Source: Pirellulales bacterium (GTDB lineage: Bacteria > Planctomycetota > Planctomycetia > Pirellulales > JAEUIK01). Taken from it: a stretch of DNA of 64,000 nucleotides. The notes beneath the pieces are model-generated. The model was given only the letters and a program-made list of their open reading frames with translations, did not search any database and was not told the origin of the DNA. The stretch spans positions 124,001 to 188,000 of the forward strand of contig JAIBBZ010000006.1 of assembly GCA_019694435.1 (NCBI GenBank), written 5' to 3'. The position numbers and the translations under genes are program-made. Every line of letters begins with the position of its first letter. Position 1 is the first letter of the stretch. Shown here piece after piece: positions 17,680-25,576 of the stretch.

Positions 17680-18668
17680 GCCGGCGAGATGTTCGTCTGC
17701 GGCTGCTCTGCGCCAGCACGCCGATTCGACGTGGCGGCCGTGGCCTGCGGCTGCGATCCCGGCGCATAGCCCAGCGGCAAGTCGACTTCGAAAATGGTAC
17801 CTGAGTGGCCGGCCCGGTCGCGGACGTGTACCTTACCGCGCATCCGGCGCACGAGCTGATCGACAATATACAATCCCAACCCGGTGCCTGGTTTCCTGCG
17901 CTCCAGCTCGCTGCCGATGCGATAAAAGCGGCCGAAGATCTTCCGCTGCAGCCGCACCGGAATGCCGGGGCCATTGTCCGAGATCCGGGTCACGACGCGG
18001 CCGCCCGCGGTGGGCAGCGTCTCGATCTCGATTTGCGCCTGCTCGCCCGAGTATTTCGCGGCGTTGTCGATTAGGTTGCGAAACACGATCTCCACGTCGA
18101 TCGGCCAGGCGCGCAGGAGCACCGGCTGCAAATGCAGCTTGATCGCCTCGGCCGGCAGGCGATAGCGCTGGCAAGCCTCGCGCGCGCAGGCGGTGAGCAA
18201 GGAGGACAGATCGACGTCGGCCAGCTCGCTGGTCTCCGGAACTTCGCGCAGGCGGGCCGCCTCGAGCAAATGATCGATCAGGGCATCGAGCCGTTCGACA
18301 TCTTCGAGCATCACGCGGACGAAATCCGACTGTTGGGCCTCGGTCACCGAGCGCATGCGCAGGGTCTGCAAATAGAGCTTGAGCGAAGCAATCGGCGATT
18401 TGAGCTCGTGCGTCACGCTGTCGATGAAATTGGCCTGCCGCTGATTGAGATTGATCTCCTTGATCGTCAACAACAGGTAGAGCACGACGCCGACGAGCAC
18501 GATCGTGAAGAAAATCGTGCCGACGACCAGCGTGCCCCAGAAGGCGCCCGAAATGGTGCGATTGGCGGCCAGCGAGAGCAGCACCCAGCCGATCGTCAGC
18601 GCGATCAGCAAGATGATCATGATCACGCCGAGCGTGATCGGCCAACCCAGCGATCGCTTGCGTTCCAT
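17676..18668 (-). CDS. Sensor histidine kinase with minimal periplasmic loop
   Basis: A 330-residue membrane histidine kinase. Two closely spaced membrane helices at about 9-34 and 44-69 leave only some nine residues outside, so there is no periplasmic sensor domain. The HisKA domain has the phospho-acceptor His87 in FIDSVTHELKSPIASLKLYL-type context. The ATPase domain shows the N box (FRNLIDNAAKY), G1 (DNGPGIP), F box (FGRFYR) and G2 (GTGLGLYIV). The C-terminus is a Gln/Ala-rich tail. The architecture is that of intramembrane-sensing kinases, which often detect envelope stress or act through partner membrane proteins. It is the first gene of a two-gene operon with the response regulator and is divergent from the FlgM-like gene. 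Confidence 0.95.
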   Translation of the reverse strand: MERKRSLGWPITLGVIMIILLIALTIGWVLLSLAANRTISGAFWGTLVVGTIFFTIVLVGVVLYLLLTIKEINLNQRQANFIDSVTHELKSPIASLKLYLQTLRMRSVTEAQQSDFVRVMLEDVERLDALIDHLLEAARLREVPETSELADVDLSSLLTACAREACQRYRLPAEAIKLHLQPVLLRAWPIDVEIVFRNLIDNAAKYSGEQAQIEIETLPTAGGRVVTRISDNGPGIPVRLQRKIFGRFYRIGSELERRKPGTGLGLYIVDQLVRRMRGKVHVRDRAGHSGTIFEVDLPLGYAPGSQPQATAATSNRRAGAEQPQTNISPA

Positions 18669-18816
18669 GGTGCCGGCCCTCTGCAGTCACCCAGCGCGCC
18701 AGCGTACAAACCTCGCGCCCAGCGTCAAGCGACGCCCTGGCCCCCCGCACGAGCCCGGCGGGCGGTACCGCCGCGCGATCCGTGCTAGACTTTACACACG
18801 GCACTCCGGCGAATAC

Positions 18817-18993
18817 ATGGCCATGCACGAACGTCCCCCCCAGACCGAACCGCGCGACGACGAGCGACCCATTCGCTGGGAGCTCGTTGCACGGCTGCGC
18901 CGGGAGATCGCCGAGGGCAACTACGATACGCCCGAGCGATGCGCCGCGGCGATCGATCGCCTGCTCGAACGCTGGCACGCCGACGAGCGCTGA
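18817..18993 (+). CDS. Small FlgM-like (anti-sigma) protein
   Basis: A 58-residue protein with a disordered, charged N-terminus followed by RWELVARLRREIAEGNYDTPERCAAAIDRLLERW. This matches the C-terminal half of FlgM anti-sigma-28 proteins, where the VxxIKxxIAxGxY-x-i-d-xxkIAxxLL pattern forms the sigma-binding helices. No flagellar gene is nearby. Short FlgM-like proteins are scattered in planctomycetes and may have other partners, so the assignment is by pattern only. ATG 18817 was used; ATG 18823 is equally possible. The reading frame ends inside the first copy of a 16-bp direct repeat, and a probable terminator follows at 19135. Confidence 0.55.
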   Translation: MAMHERPPQTEPRDDERPIRWELVARLRREIAEGNYDTPERCAAAIDRLLERWHADER

Positions 18994-19013
18994 GGCCCAC
19001 GCCGACGAGCGCT
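18976..19013 (+). repeat. 16-bp direct repeat, period 22
   Basis: CACGCCGACGAGCGCT is present at 18976-18991, spanning the last codons of the FlgM-like gene, and again at 18998-19013 just after its stop. It looks like a small tandem duplication of the gene end. Confidence 0.85.
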
Positions 19014-19134
19014 CAGGGCGCTGATCGCCAGCGACCGCCGCGACAAGAAAATCTCGTGCCAATCGCGCGTCACTTTGCAACGCCCCCGGCCCCGCGCGGC
19101 AAACCCCGCAAGATCGCTGCCGCTTTCCGCGACG

Positions 19135-19165
19135 GGCGCGGGAGACCCGCGGCCTCGATTTTTTT
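19135..19165 (+). terminator. Probable intrinsic terminator after the FlgM-like gene
   Basis: CGCGGG at 19137-19142 and CCCGCG at 19146-19151 form a 6-bp stem with a three-base loop, extendable by two G-C pairs with a one-base bulge. Seven T residues follow at 19159-19165 after a seven-base spacer. The spacer is longer than ideal, so efficiency is uncertain. Confidence 0.5.
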
Positions 19166-19201
19166 CCGTGCATTTTCTCCGCCTGCATTGCAGTCGCGGC
19201 A

Positions 19202-19207
19202 TAGAAT
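19202..19207 (+). promoter_or_regulatory. Possible -10 element of the candidate RNA gene
   Basis: TAGAAT at 19202-19207 matches the -10 consensus at five of six positions and lies 6-10 bases before the structured stretch. No good -35 element at normal spacing is visible, so this is suggestive only. Confidence 0.25.
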
Positions 19208-19213
19208 AAAGAA

Positions 19214-19525
19214 AGCCGGGTTGCAGCTAAGCTCTAGCGAGCGGGCACAACCGCGCGGCTTCAAACGCCGCGCGGTTTGTCCGCAAGCTGGGAGCGAAAA
19301 TTGCCGATGTCTGTTTGCGGCTCGGTTGGTGACAACCGGGCGGATCCCAGCCTCCTGTCTAATTCCGTCGGAGGTGCCAACCCTGAATTCGTGGACCGAG
19401 ATCAACCAACGGCCCGTGCCTAGCACAGCCTGATCTCGCGTACTTCTCGAAGCGACTCCACCGTCGCAATGGCAGGGGGTTTGGATCCAAGGCCGCGGGC
19501 CCAACAGGGTACCGCGGCTTTTTTT
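19214..19525 (+). ncRNA. Candidate structured non-coding RNA or riboswitch-like leader
   Basis: This roughly 310-base stretch contains no plausible gene but strong RNA structure. A long hairpin at 19241-19284 has a perfect nine-pair core (CCGCGCGGC/GCCGCGCGG) around loop TTCAAAC and further pairing outward. A second at 19323-19338 is CGGTTG-GTGA-CAACCG, a six-pair stem capped by a GNRA tetraloop. A third pairs CCTCC (19351) with GGAGG (19370). The stretch ends in an intrinsic terminator at 19492-19525 and is preceded by another terminator. It is either an independent small RNA or the attenuated leader of the PQQ-like gene starting at 19635. It lacks diagnostic motifs of RNase P, tmRNA, SRP RNA and the common riboswitches. 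Both ends are approximate. Confidence 0.4.
19492..19525 (+). terminator. Intrinsic terminator
   Basis: GCCGCGG at 19492-19498 pairs perfectly with CCGCGGC at 19512-19518, directly followed by seven T residues at 19519-19525. This is a textbook Rho-independent terminator on the plus strand. It lies 109 bases before the GTG start of the next gene, so it either ends an upstream RNA or attenuates that gene. Confidence 0.8.
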
Positions 19526-19533
19526 ATTGAACG

Positions 19534-19554
19534 GCGCCGGCATTTTGCCGGCGC
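19534..19554 (+). promoter_or_regulatory. Strong hairpin upstream of the PQQ-like gene
   Basis: GCGCCGGCA at 19534-19542 and TGCCGGCGC at 19546-19554 form a perfect nine-pair stem with a three-base loop. No T tract follows. It lies just downstream of the intrinsic terminator and 66 bases before the ribosome binding site at 19621, and could protect a 5' end or contribute to leader folding. Confidence 0.45.
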
Positions 19555-19634
19555 TGGGGGGCAATCGCGACGCGGTCCGGATAGACTTGGCCCCAGCGGT
19601 CAAGTCGTTCGCCCCACCGCAGGAGGCCAGGCTC

Positions 19635-20867
19635 GTGTCGCGTGTGTCGATTGCTGCCCTCGTCTTGTTATTGTTCGCCGGCCAAGTCGCTCGGTCTGCG
19701 GCCGAGGACTGGCCCTGCTGGCGCGGCCCACGGGGCGACGGCACGAGCCTCGAGCCGAACGTACCCACCACCTGGAGCGGCACGGAAAACGTCGCCTGGA
19801 AGGTGCCCATCGCCGGCCGGGGCCATTCTTCGCCGATTATCTGGCAGGACCGGCTGTTCCTGGTCACCTGCCTGGAAGAGTCGCAAGAGCGCGTGCTGAT
19901 GGGGCTCGATCGCCGCGACGGGCGCGAGCTTTGGCGGCGAACGGTCGTCACGGCGCCCCTGGAGGAAAAGCACCCGCTCAACAGCTACGCCTCGAGCACC
20001 CCGGCCACCGATGGCGAGCTGGTGTACGTCACGTTTCTCGAAGGCGACCAGATGGTGGTCGCGGCGTACGACTTTGCGGGCCAGCAGCGTTGGCTCGTGC
20101 GTCCCGGCTCGTTTCACAGCAAGCACGGCTACTCGAGCTGCCCGGTGCTGTTCGAGGACCTGGTGATCGTCAATGGCGACCACGACGGCGACAGCTTTGT
20201 CGTGGCGCTGGACCGCGCCAGCGGCGCGACCCGGTGGAAGATCGACCGCGAGAACAAGACGCGCAGTTACTCGGTCCCGTTGATCCGCGAGTTCGCCGGG
20301 CAGACGCAAATGTTGCTCTCGGGCAACAAGTGCGTGTCGAGCTACGATCCGCGCACCGGCGAGCGCCGCTGGGTTCTCGCTGGTCCCACCGAGCAATTCG
20401 TGGCGTCGCTCGTCAACAACGACGAGCTGGTCTTCATGACCTGCGGGTTTCCCGACCATCACATCCTGGCGATCCGCCCGACGGGCGCCGGCCAACTGAC
20501 CGACGACCACATCGTCTGGCGGACGATCAAGGGCGCATCGTACGTGCCGTCGCCGATCGTGATCGGGCCTTACTTTTTGATCGTGGCCGACAACGGCATC
20601 GCCAGTTGTTTCGACGCGGCCTCAGGCAAGCGGCACTGGATGGAGCGGATCGGCGCGCGTTATAGCGCTTCGCTCGTCGCGGCCGGCGGCCTGGCCTATT
20701 TTCTTTCGGACGACGGCGTGATGACCGTCGTCCGGCCGGGTCCGGAGTTCGAACAAGTCGCCGAGAACGCCCTAGGGGAAGAAACCTACGCCTCGCCGGC
20801 CATCAGCCGGGGGCAAGTGTTCCTCCGTGGGGTCGGCCATTTGTATTGCATCGGTCCGCGGTCGTAG
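19635..20867 (+). CDS. Secreted PQQ-like beta-propeller protein
   Basis: A 410-residue exported propeller protein. The start is the GTG at 19635, which has a perfect AGGAGG at 19621-19626 with eight-base spacing; upstream in-frame codons run through the terminator and are rejected. Residues 1-25 form a signal peptide (cleavage near SAAED). The mature part has the planctomycete opening DWPCWRGPRGDGTS and PQQ-type blade repeats (VLMGLDRRDGRELWRRT, FVVALDRASGATRWKIDREN, CVSSYDPRTGERRWVLAG, GIASCFDAASGKRHWMERIG). These 'outer membrane protein assembly factor BamB-like' PQQ repeats are abundant in planctomycetes; actual PQQ binding is not implied because catalytic dehydrogenase residues are absent. 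It is convergent with dprA. Confidence 0.9.
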   Translation: MSRVSIAALVLLLFAGQVARSAAEDWPCWRGPRGDGTSLEPNVPTTWSGTENVAWKVPIAGRGHSSPIIWQDRLFLVTCLEESQERVLMGLDRRDGRELWRRTVVTAPLEEKHPLNSYASSTPATDGELVYVTFLEGDQMVVAAYDFAGQQRWLVRPGSFHSKHGYSSCPVLFEDLVIVNGDHDGDSFVVALDRASGATRWKIDRENKTRSYSVPLIREFAGQTQMLLSGNKCVSSYDPRTGERRWVLAGPTEQFVASLVNNDELVFMTCGFPDHHILAIRPTGAGQLTDDHIVWRTIKGASYVPSPIVIGPYFLIVADNGIASCFDAASGKRHWMERIGARYSASLVAAGGLAYFLSDDGVMTVVRPGPEFEQVAENALGEETYASPAISRGQVFLRGVGHLYCIGPRS

Positions 20868-20895
20868 TCGAAGCCGCGAGGCGGCGCCGCGCGGA

Positions 20896-22023
20896 TCAGC
20901 GCCGGGCATAGAGCTGGCCGCTGACGCGCCGCACCAGGCGGCGCACTTCAAGCACTGCGAGCGCGGCCGAAACCTGCGAAGCGGCCAGGCCCGTCGCGGC
21001 GACGACCGTATCGATGGCCGTCGTTTCGCCGTCGAGCGCGGCCAACACGATGCGCTCGACGTCGTTCAGCTTCAACTCGGCCGGGTGCCGCACGGTCGTC
21101 GCGTCGTCCGTCTGCACCGGATGGGCCAAGGGCCCGAGTTCCTCGAGCACGTCGTCGGCCGTTTCGACCAGCTTCGCCCCGTCGCGAATCAACCGATGAC
21201 AGCCACGGGCCAGGCGGTTGTCGACCCGGCCCGGCACGGCGAACACCTCGCGGCCTTGTTCATAGGCATGGCGCGCCGTGATCAACGCGCCGCTGCGTTC
21301 GGCCGCCTCGACGACGATCGTCCCCAGCGTCAAACCGCTGATCAGCCGGTTGCGCTGTGGAAAGGTGCCCGGCAATGGCGTGCCGCGCAAGGCGTTTTCG
21401 GACAAGACGGCGCCGGCGCCGGCGATCTGCGCGGCCAGCTCGGCGTGCTCGGGCGGATAGATTTCCAACAGCCCGCTGCCGAGCACCGCCAAGGTGCGAC
21501 CGCCGGCGGCCAGTGCGCCACGATGCGCCGCGGCATCGATGCCCCGGGCCAGGCCGCTGACAATGGTGACCCCGGCGCGTGCGAGGCTCGCGGCGAGTCG
21601 TTCGGCCTGCTCCAGGCCGTAGCGCGTCGCATGGCGCGAGCCGACAATCGCCACGGCCAGCCCATCGGACGAAGCCAGGGTACCGCGCAGATACAACACG
21701 CCGGGTGGGTCGGGAATCTCGGCCAAGAGCGGCGGATACTCGGCCGACGTGTCGAGCATCAACTGGATGCCATGCTGGCGCGCCAGTGCCAGTTCGCTCG
21801 CGACGTCGATTGAATCGCGGACGTCGACGATGCGCCCGCTCAGCTTCGGACCAATGCCCGGTACGAGAGCCAACTGCTGAGGCGATGCTCTCAAGACCTC
21901 GGCGGGACTACCGAAAGCATCGAGCAGTGCGCGGCGCAGCCGCGGACCGATTCCCGGCAACAGCGCCAAGCGCAGATGGTCTGCCAAGTCCCGCTCGTCG
22001 CTGTGCTCGGAACCAGCGGTCAT
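20896..22023 (-). CDS. dprA: DNA processing protein DprA
   Basis: DprA loads RecA on incoming single-stranded DNA during natural transformation and is widely conserved even in non-competent bacteria. The 375-residue protein has an N-terminal helix-hairpin-helix/SAM-like part (LLPGIGPRLRRALL and LVPGIGPKLSGRI), the central Rossmann domain with AVAIVGSRHATRYG, VSGLARGIDAAAHRGAL, LGSGLLEIYPPEH and SENALRGTPLPGTFPQRNR, all diagnostic for the Smf/DprA family, and a C-terminal winged helix (about 310-375). The length is normal for three-domain DprA. It lies 51 bases downstream of aroB on the same strand and is probably cotranscribed. Confidence 0.97.
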   Translation of the reverse strand: MTAGSEHSDERDLADHLRLALLPGIGPRLRRALLDAFGSPAEVLRASPQQLALVPGIGPKLSGRIVDVRDSIDVASELALARQHGIQLMLDTSAEYPPLLAEIPDPPGVLYLRGTLASSDGLAVAIVGSRHATRYGLEQAERLAASLARAGVTIVSGLARGIDAAAHRGALAAGGRTLAVLGSGLLEIYPPEHAELAAQIAGAGAVLSENALRGTPLPGTFPQRNRLISGLTLGTIVVEAAERSGALITARHAYEQGREVFAVPGRVDNRLARGCHRLIRDGAKLVETADDVLEELGPLAHPVQTDDATTVRHPAELKLNDVERIVLAALDGETTAIDTVVAATGLAASQVSAALAVLEVRRLVRRVSGQLYARR

Positions 22024-22074
22024 GCCCCGTGCTCGTACCGCGTCTGAGGCGCGTGTGTTAACTGTGGCGGTGCG

Positions 22075-23460
22075 TTAGTTGTCGCTCGTCTCGCCCGGCT
22101 CGCCGGCCGCCGGTGGCTCGGCCGGGGCGACCAGGGCCTCTTCCGGATTAGTCGAGATCGGTCCCAGCGAGATGGATTCGGCCGGCATGGCATTCGATGC
22201 ATCGGCCACCGCCTCTTCGAACGGCTGCGACCCCTTTGACGGCGCGTCGGCAGTCTCGCCATCGACCGTCGCAGCCCTGGGTGCCTCTGACCCCGGAGAT
22301 GCCGCTGGCCCAGGGGGCGCCGCCTCGCCGGGGCCGGCCTGCTTTTGCGCACGTTGCAGATCGGGCCGCCCGGCGTTGAGCACGGCGCGGATTTCGCGGA
22401 CCGGTACATCGTCGACCAGCTCGACGTGGCCCAATCGCGTCGGCAGCACCAGCCGCAGATGGCCGGCCGTGGCTTTCTTGTCGCGGCGCATCACCGAGAT
22501 CACCTTGTCGGCGTTCAACCGCGGGACATACGTCGGCAGGCTCAGGGCCCGCAGCAGCCGCTCCTGGCGTTTGACGAGCGCCGCATCGATACGTCCCAAG
22601 CGCTCGGCCAGTTGTGCGGCGCAGGTCATGCCGATCGAAACCGCCTCGCCGTGCAACAACTGCGCATACCGGGTCAGCGTCTCGAAAGCATGACAGAAGG
22701 TGTGGCCATAGTTCAGCACGGCCCGATGTCCTGTCTCCTCGCGTTCGTCTTGTTCGACGACGTCAGCCTTCAGACGACAACATCGGGCCACGATGTGTTC
22801 GAGCACGCTCGGGTCGCGGTTCTTGATGCCGGGGATGTGCTGTTCGAGATAGACGAAAAACTCCGGGTCCAGGATCACGCCGTACTTGACCACCTCGGCC
22901 AACCCCGCGCGATACTCGCGCGGCGGCAAGGTGTTGAGCACGGTCGTATCGATCAACACGCCGCGCGGTTGCCAAAAGCAACCGACCATGTTCTTGCCGC
23001 CAGCCAGGTTGACGCCCACCTTGCCGCCGACCGAGCTATCGACCTGCGCCAACAAGGTGGTGGGCACCTGCCAGAAGGGGAGTCCGCGCCCGTAGGTCGC
23101 GGCCACGAAGCCGGCCAGATCGCCGACAACTCCGCCGCCGACGGCAACGACCGCTGTCTGGCGATTGACGTTCAGCTCCAATAGCTTGTCCCACAGCAGC
23201 CAGGCCGTCTTGACCGACTTGGTCCGTTCGCCGGGATCGGTCACCAGCACCTCGACCTGCCAGCCGGCGTCCTGCAAACTCTTGACGGCGACCTCGGCAT
23301 GCGTTTGGTCGATGTTGGTATCGCTGATGACGACCGCATGACTCGGCCCACCCGACGCGCTAATCCAGCCTCCCAGCTCGTGCAAATTGCCCGTGCCGAT
23401 GCGGATGTCGTAGCTGCGCGGACCGAGATTCACGTGCACGGTGGAACTTGTCGAGTTCAC
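22075..23460 (-). CDS. aroB: 3-dehydroquinate synthase with long C-terminal tail
   Basis: AroB converts DAHP to 3-dehydroquinate, the second step of the shikimate pathway, using NAD and a divalent metal. The first 365 residues are a complete enzyme: NAD-binding GGGVVGD at 108-114, VPTTLLAQVDSSVGGKVGVN at 132-151, and metal ligands Glu189, His253 (YGHTFCH) and His270 (HGEA). The remaining 96 residues are a low-complexity Pro/Ala/Glu/Ser tail (GPGEAAPPGPAASPGSEAP and similar) absent from standard AroB, possibly a disordered extension gained by stop loss. The GTG at 23460 has GGAGG about 11 bases upstream. It precedes dprA in an operon and is divergent from the CoA-transferase gene. Confidence 0.96.
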   Translation of the reverse strand: MNSTSSTVHVNLGPRSYDIRIGTGNLHELGGWISASGGPSHAVVISDTNIDQTHAEVAVKSLQDAGWQVEVLVTDPGERTKSVKTAWLLWDKLLELNVNRQTAVVAVGGGVVGDLAGFVAATYGRGLPFWQVPTTLLAQVDSSVGGKVGVNLAGGKNMVGCFWQPRGVLIDTTVLNTLPPREYRAGLAEVVKYGVILDPEFFVYLEQHIPGIKNRDPSVLEHIVARCCRLKADVVEQDEREETGHRAVLNYGHTFCHAFETLTRYAQLLHGEAVSIGMTCAAQLAERLGRIDAALVKRQERLLRALSLPTYVPRLNADKVISVMRRDKKATAGHLRLVLPTRLGHVELVDDVPVREIRAVLNAGRPDLQRAQKQAGPGEAAPPGPAASPGSEAPRAATVDGETADAPSKGSQPFEEAVADASNAMPAESISLGPISTNPEEALVAPAEPPAAGEPGETSDN

Positions 23461-23612
23461 AACCAGGCTCTCCTCCGGAATGCGAACGTGGGGCCGCCCC
23501 AGACGATTTCCCCACGGGGCAGGCCGACCCGAACCGCGTCAGTATATCCTCTGATGTGTGCGGAGGCAGGGACCGCCTGCCGCCCAGGCCCAACCCGTTG
23601 CGAGCACCGCGC

Positions 23613-24845
23613 ATGACGTCGCCCGTCGCCGATTCCTCGACTCCCCATTTGCCGCTGGCAGGCGTACGCGTGCTCGATTTGTCGCGCGTGCTGGCGGGCC
23701 CGTTGTGCTGCCAGGTGCTCGCCGACCTGGGCGCCGACGTCGTCAAGGTCGAGCGCCCCGGTACGGGCGACGACACGCGGGCCTGGGGTCCGCCGTTTTT
23801 GCCCGAAGGCGGTACGAGCGCCTACTACTTGTCGTGCAACCGCGGCAAGCGGTCGCTGGCCCTCGACCTGGCCCATCCCCAGGCGCGCGCCGTGCTCGAT
23901 GCATTGCTCATGCAGGCTGATTGTCTGGTCGAGAACTTTCTGCCTGGCTCGTTGGCCAGGCTCGGCCTCGACGACGCTCGTGTTCGCCAGCTCAATCCTC
24001 GCATCGTGCGGGCCTCGATCTCCGGCTATGGCCGCAGCGGGCCGATGGCCGAGGTGCCGGGCTACGACCTGGCCGTACAGGCCTTTGCCGGGTTGATGGC
24101 CATCACCGGCCCCGTCGAGGGTCCGCCGATGAAAGTCGGCGTCGCCATGGCCGACGTGCTCGCCGGACTCTACGCCGCGATTGCGCTGCTGGCCGGGTTG
24201 CATGCCCGGGGTGCGTCCGGTACGGGGGCGACCTGCGACCTGGCGCTGGCCGACTGCACCTTGGCCAGCCTGGTCAACGTCGCTCAAGGGGCGCTCGTCA
24301 CGAGCCTGGCGCCGCAGCGCTGGGGCAACGCGCACCCGCAAATCGTGCCCTATGAGCCGCTCGCCGCGCAAGACGGTCATTTCATTCTGGCCGTCGGCAA
24401 CGACGGTCAATGGCAGCGCTTCTGCACAGCCGTCGGGCACGCCGATTGGGCCGTTGACCCACGGTTTGCGACGAACCCGGTGCGCGTCGCCCATCGCCGC
24501 GAGCTACTCGCCCTGCTCGAACCGCTCGCTCGCGCACGGACCGTCGACCAATGGCATGCCTTGTTGGCCGCTCACGACGTGCCGCATGGGCCCGTGCTCG
24601 GCGTCGACGAGGCGCTGGCGCATCCGCAAGTGGCCGCTCGCGGCATGGTTCTGCCGGCCACCGACGGCGCGGGCCGCAGCTTTCGGCTGGTCGCATCGCC
24701 GCTGCACTGGGAAGGTGACCCGCCGCGCACGAGTCTGCCTGCGCCGCCCGCGCTCGGCGAACATTCGGACGAAGTTCTGCGCGATTGGCTGGCGTTTACC
24801 CCCGTGCAGATCGCCGCCTTACGGCAGTCGGGTGCGCTCGGCTGA
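23613..24845 (+). CDS. Family III CoA-transferase (CaiB/BaiF)
   Basis: A 410-residue class III acyl-CoA transferase, which moves CoA between carboxylic acids through aspartyl-CoA chemistry. Diagnostic blocks are VRVLDLSRVLAGPLCCQVLADLGADVVKVERP at about 18-50, CNRGKRSLALDL at 75-86, DCLVENFLPGSLARLGL, and the nucleophile Asp152 in EVPGYDLAVQAFAGLMAITG. The length is normal for the family. ATG 23613 begins shortly before the conserved core; the frame is open upstream across the aroB start, which is rejected. Substrates cannot be deduced, and no beta-oxidation or carnitine genes are adjacent. Confidence 0.93.
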   Translation: MTSPVADSSTPHLPLAGVRVLDLSRVLAGPLCCQVLADLGADVVKVERPGTGDDTRAWGPPFLPEGGTSAYYLSCNRGKRSLALDLAHPQARAVLDALLMQADCLVENFLPGSLARLGLDDARVRQLNPRIVRASISGYGRSGPMAEVPGYDLAVQAFAGLMAITGPVEGPPMKVGVAMADVLAGLYAAIALLAGLHARGASGTGATCDLALADCTLASLVNVAQGALVTSLAPQRWGNAHPQIVPYEPLAAQDGHFILAVGNDGQWQRFCTAVGHADWAVDPRFATNPVRVAHRRELLALLEPLARARTVDQWHALLAAHDVPHGPVLGVDEALAHPQVAARGMVLPATDGAGRSFRLVASPLHWEGDPPRTSLPAPPALGEHSDEVLRDWLAFTPVQIAALRQSGALG

Positions 24846-24940
24846 TCGCCGGGAGCACGGCTTTCGGGGCACTGGCCTAGGCCGTAGAATCCACGCCATT
24901 CGTCCTGGTATCCCGTTGCCCGCACCGCGGCAGTTTGTAC

Positions 24941-25576
24941 ATGTCGTCCTCACCGCGATTCTGGCTGTTGAAGACCGAACCCGAGTCGTATTCCATCGAC
25001 GACCTGGCCGCCGCACCGCGGCAGACGACCTGCTGGGACGGCGTGCGCAACTACCAGGCCCGCAATTTCATCCGCGACGACATGCGGGCCGGCGACCAGG
25101 TGCTGTTCTATCACTCGAGCACCGACCCCCCGGCCGTCGTCGGTACGGCGGTCGTGGTGCGCGAGGCATATCCCGACCACACGGCCTGGGACCCGAAGGA
25201 CCATCATTACGATCCCAAGGCGTCCGCCGAGAACCCGATTTGGCAGATGGTCGACATTCGCCTCGAGCACAAGTTCGCGGTGCCCATCGCGCTGGAAGTG
25301 CTGCGCAAGACGCCGTCGCTCAAGGGCATGGAACTGCTGCGTCGCGGCTCGCGGCTGTCGGTGCAGCCGGTCTCGCCGGCCGAGTTCGACGCGGTGTTGC
25401 AGGTGGCCGAGCAATTGGCCGAGGCGGCCGGTCACTCCCCGCGCGTGGCCCGACACAAGATGACCCCTCCGAAAGGCGTGGCCCATCGCCTCGGCAAGCC
25501 GAAGGCGCGCCACCACGTCGCCAAGAAAGGTGGCTCGAAGAACAGCGCCTCGAAAAACCGGGCGGCGAAAGGCTGA
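24941..25576 (+). CDS. EVE-domain protein with basic tail
   Basis: A 211-residue protein. Residues 5-155 are an EVE domain, related to PUA/YTH folds that bind modified bases: RFWLLKTEPESYSIDDL, then TCWDGVRNYQARNFIRDDMRAGDQVLFYHS, and WQMVDIRLEHKFAVPI. EVE proteins resemble human THYN1 and are thought to read modified cytosine or other modified nucleotides; in bacteria they often accompany modification-dependent restriction. The final 45 residues are Lys/Ala/Ser-rich (KARHHVAKKGGSKNSASKN and more), a histone-H1-like tail that should bind nucleic acid. ATG 24941 was preferred over TTG 24935. The stop codon overlaps the bioF-like start by one base, so both are translated from one message. Confidence 0.92.
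   Translation: MSSSPRFWLLKTEPESYSIDDLAAAPRQTTCWDGVRNYQARNFIRDDMRAGDQVLFYHSSTDPPAVVGTAVVVREAYPDHTAWDPKDHHYDPKASAENPIWQMVDIRLEHKFAVPIALEVLRKTPSLKGMELLRRGSRLSVQPVSPAEFDAVLQVAEQLAEAAGHSPRVARHKMTPPKGVAHRLGKPKARHHVAKKGGSKNSASKNRAAKG

Noticed and set aside
19214-19525. Assignment of the structured stretch to 6S RNA, tmRNA, RNase P or SRP RNA
   Set aside because: A resemblance to a 6S segment (GGTTGGTGA) is short, and no tag frame, tRNA-like end, RNase P core or SRP loop sequence is present.
24181-25575. Upstream extension of the bioF-like frame to 885 residues
   Set aside because: It runs out of frame through the CoA-transferase and EVE genes; the family N-terminus begins after 25576.
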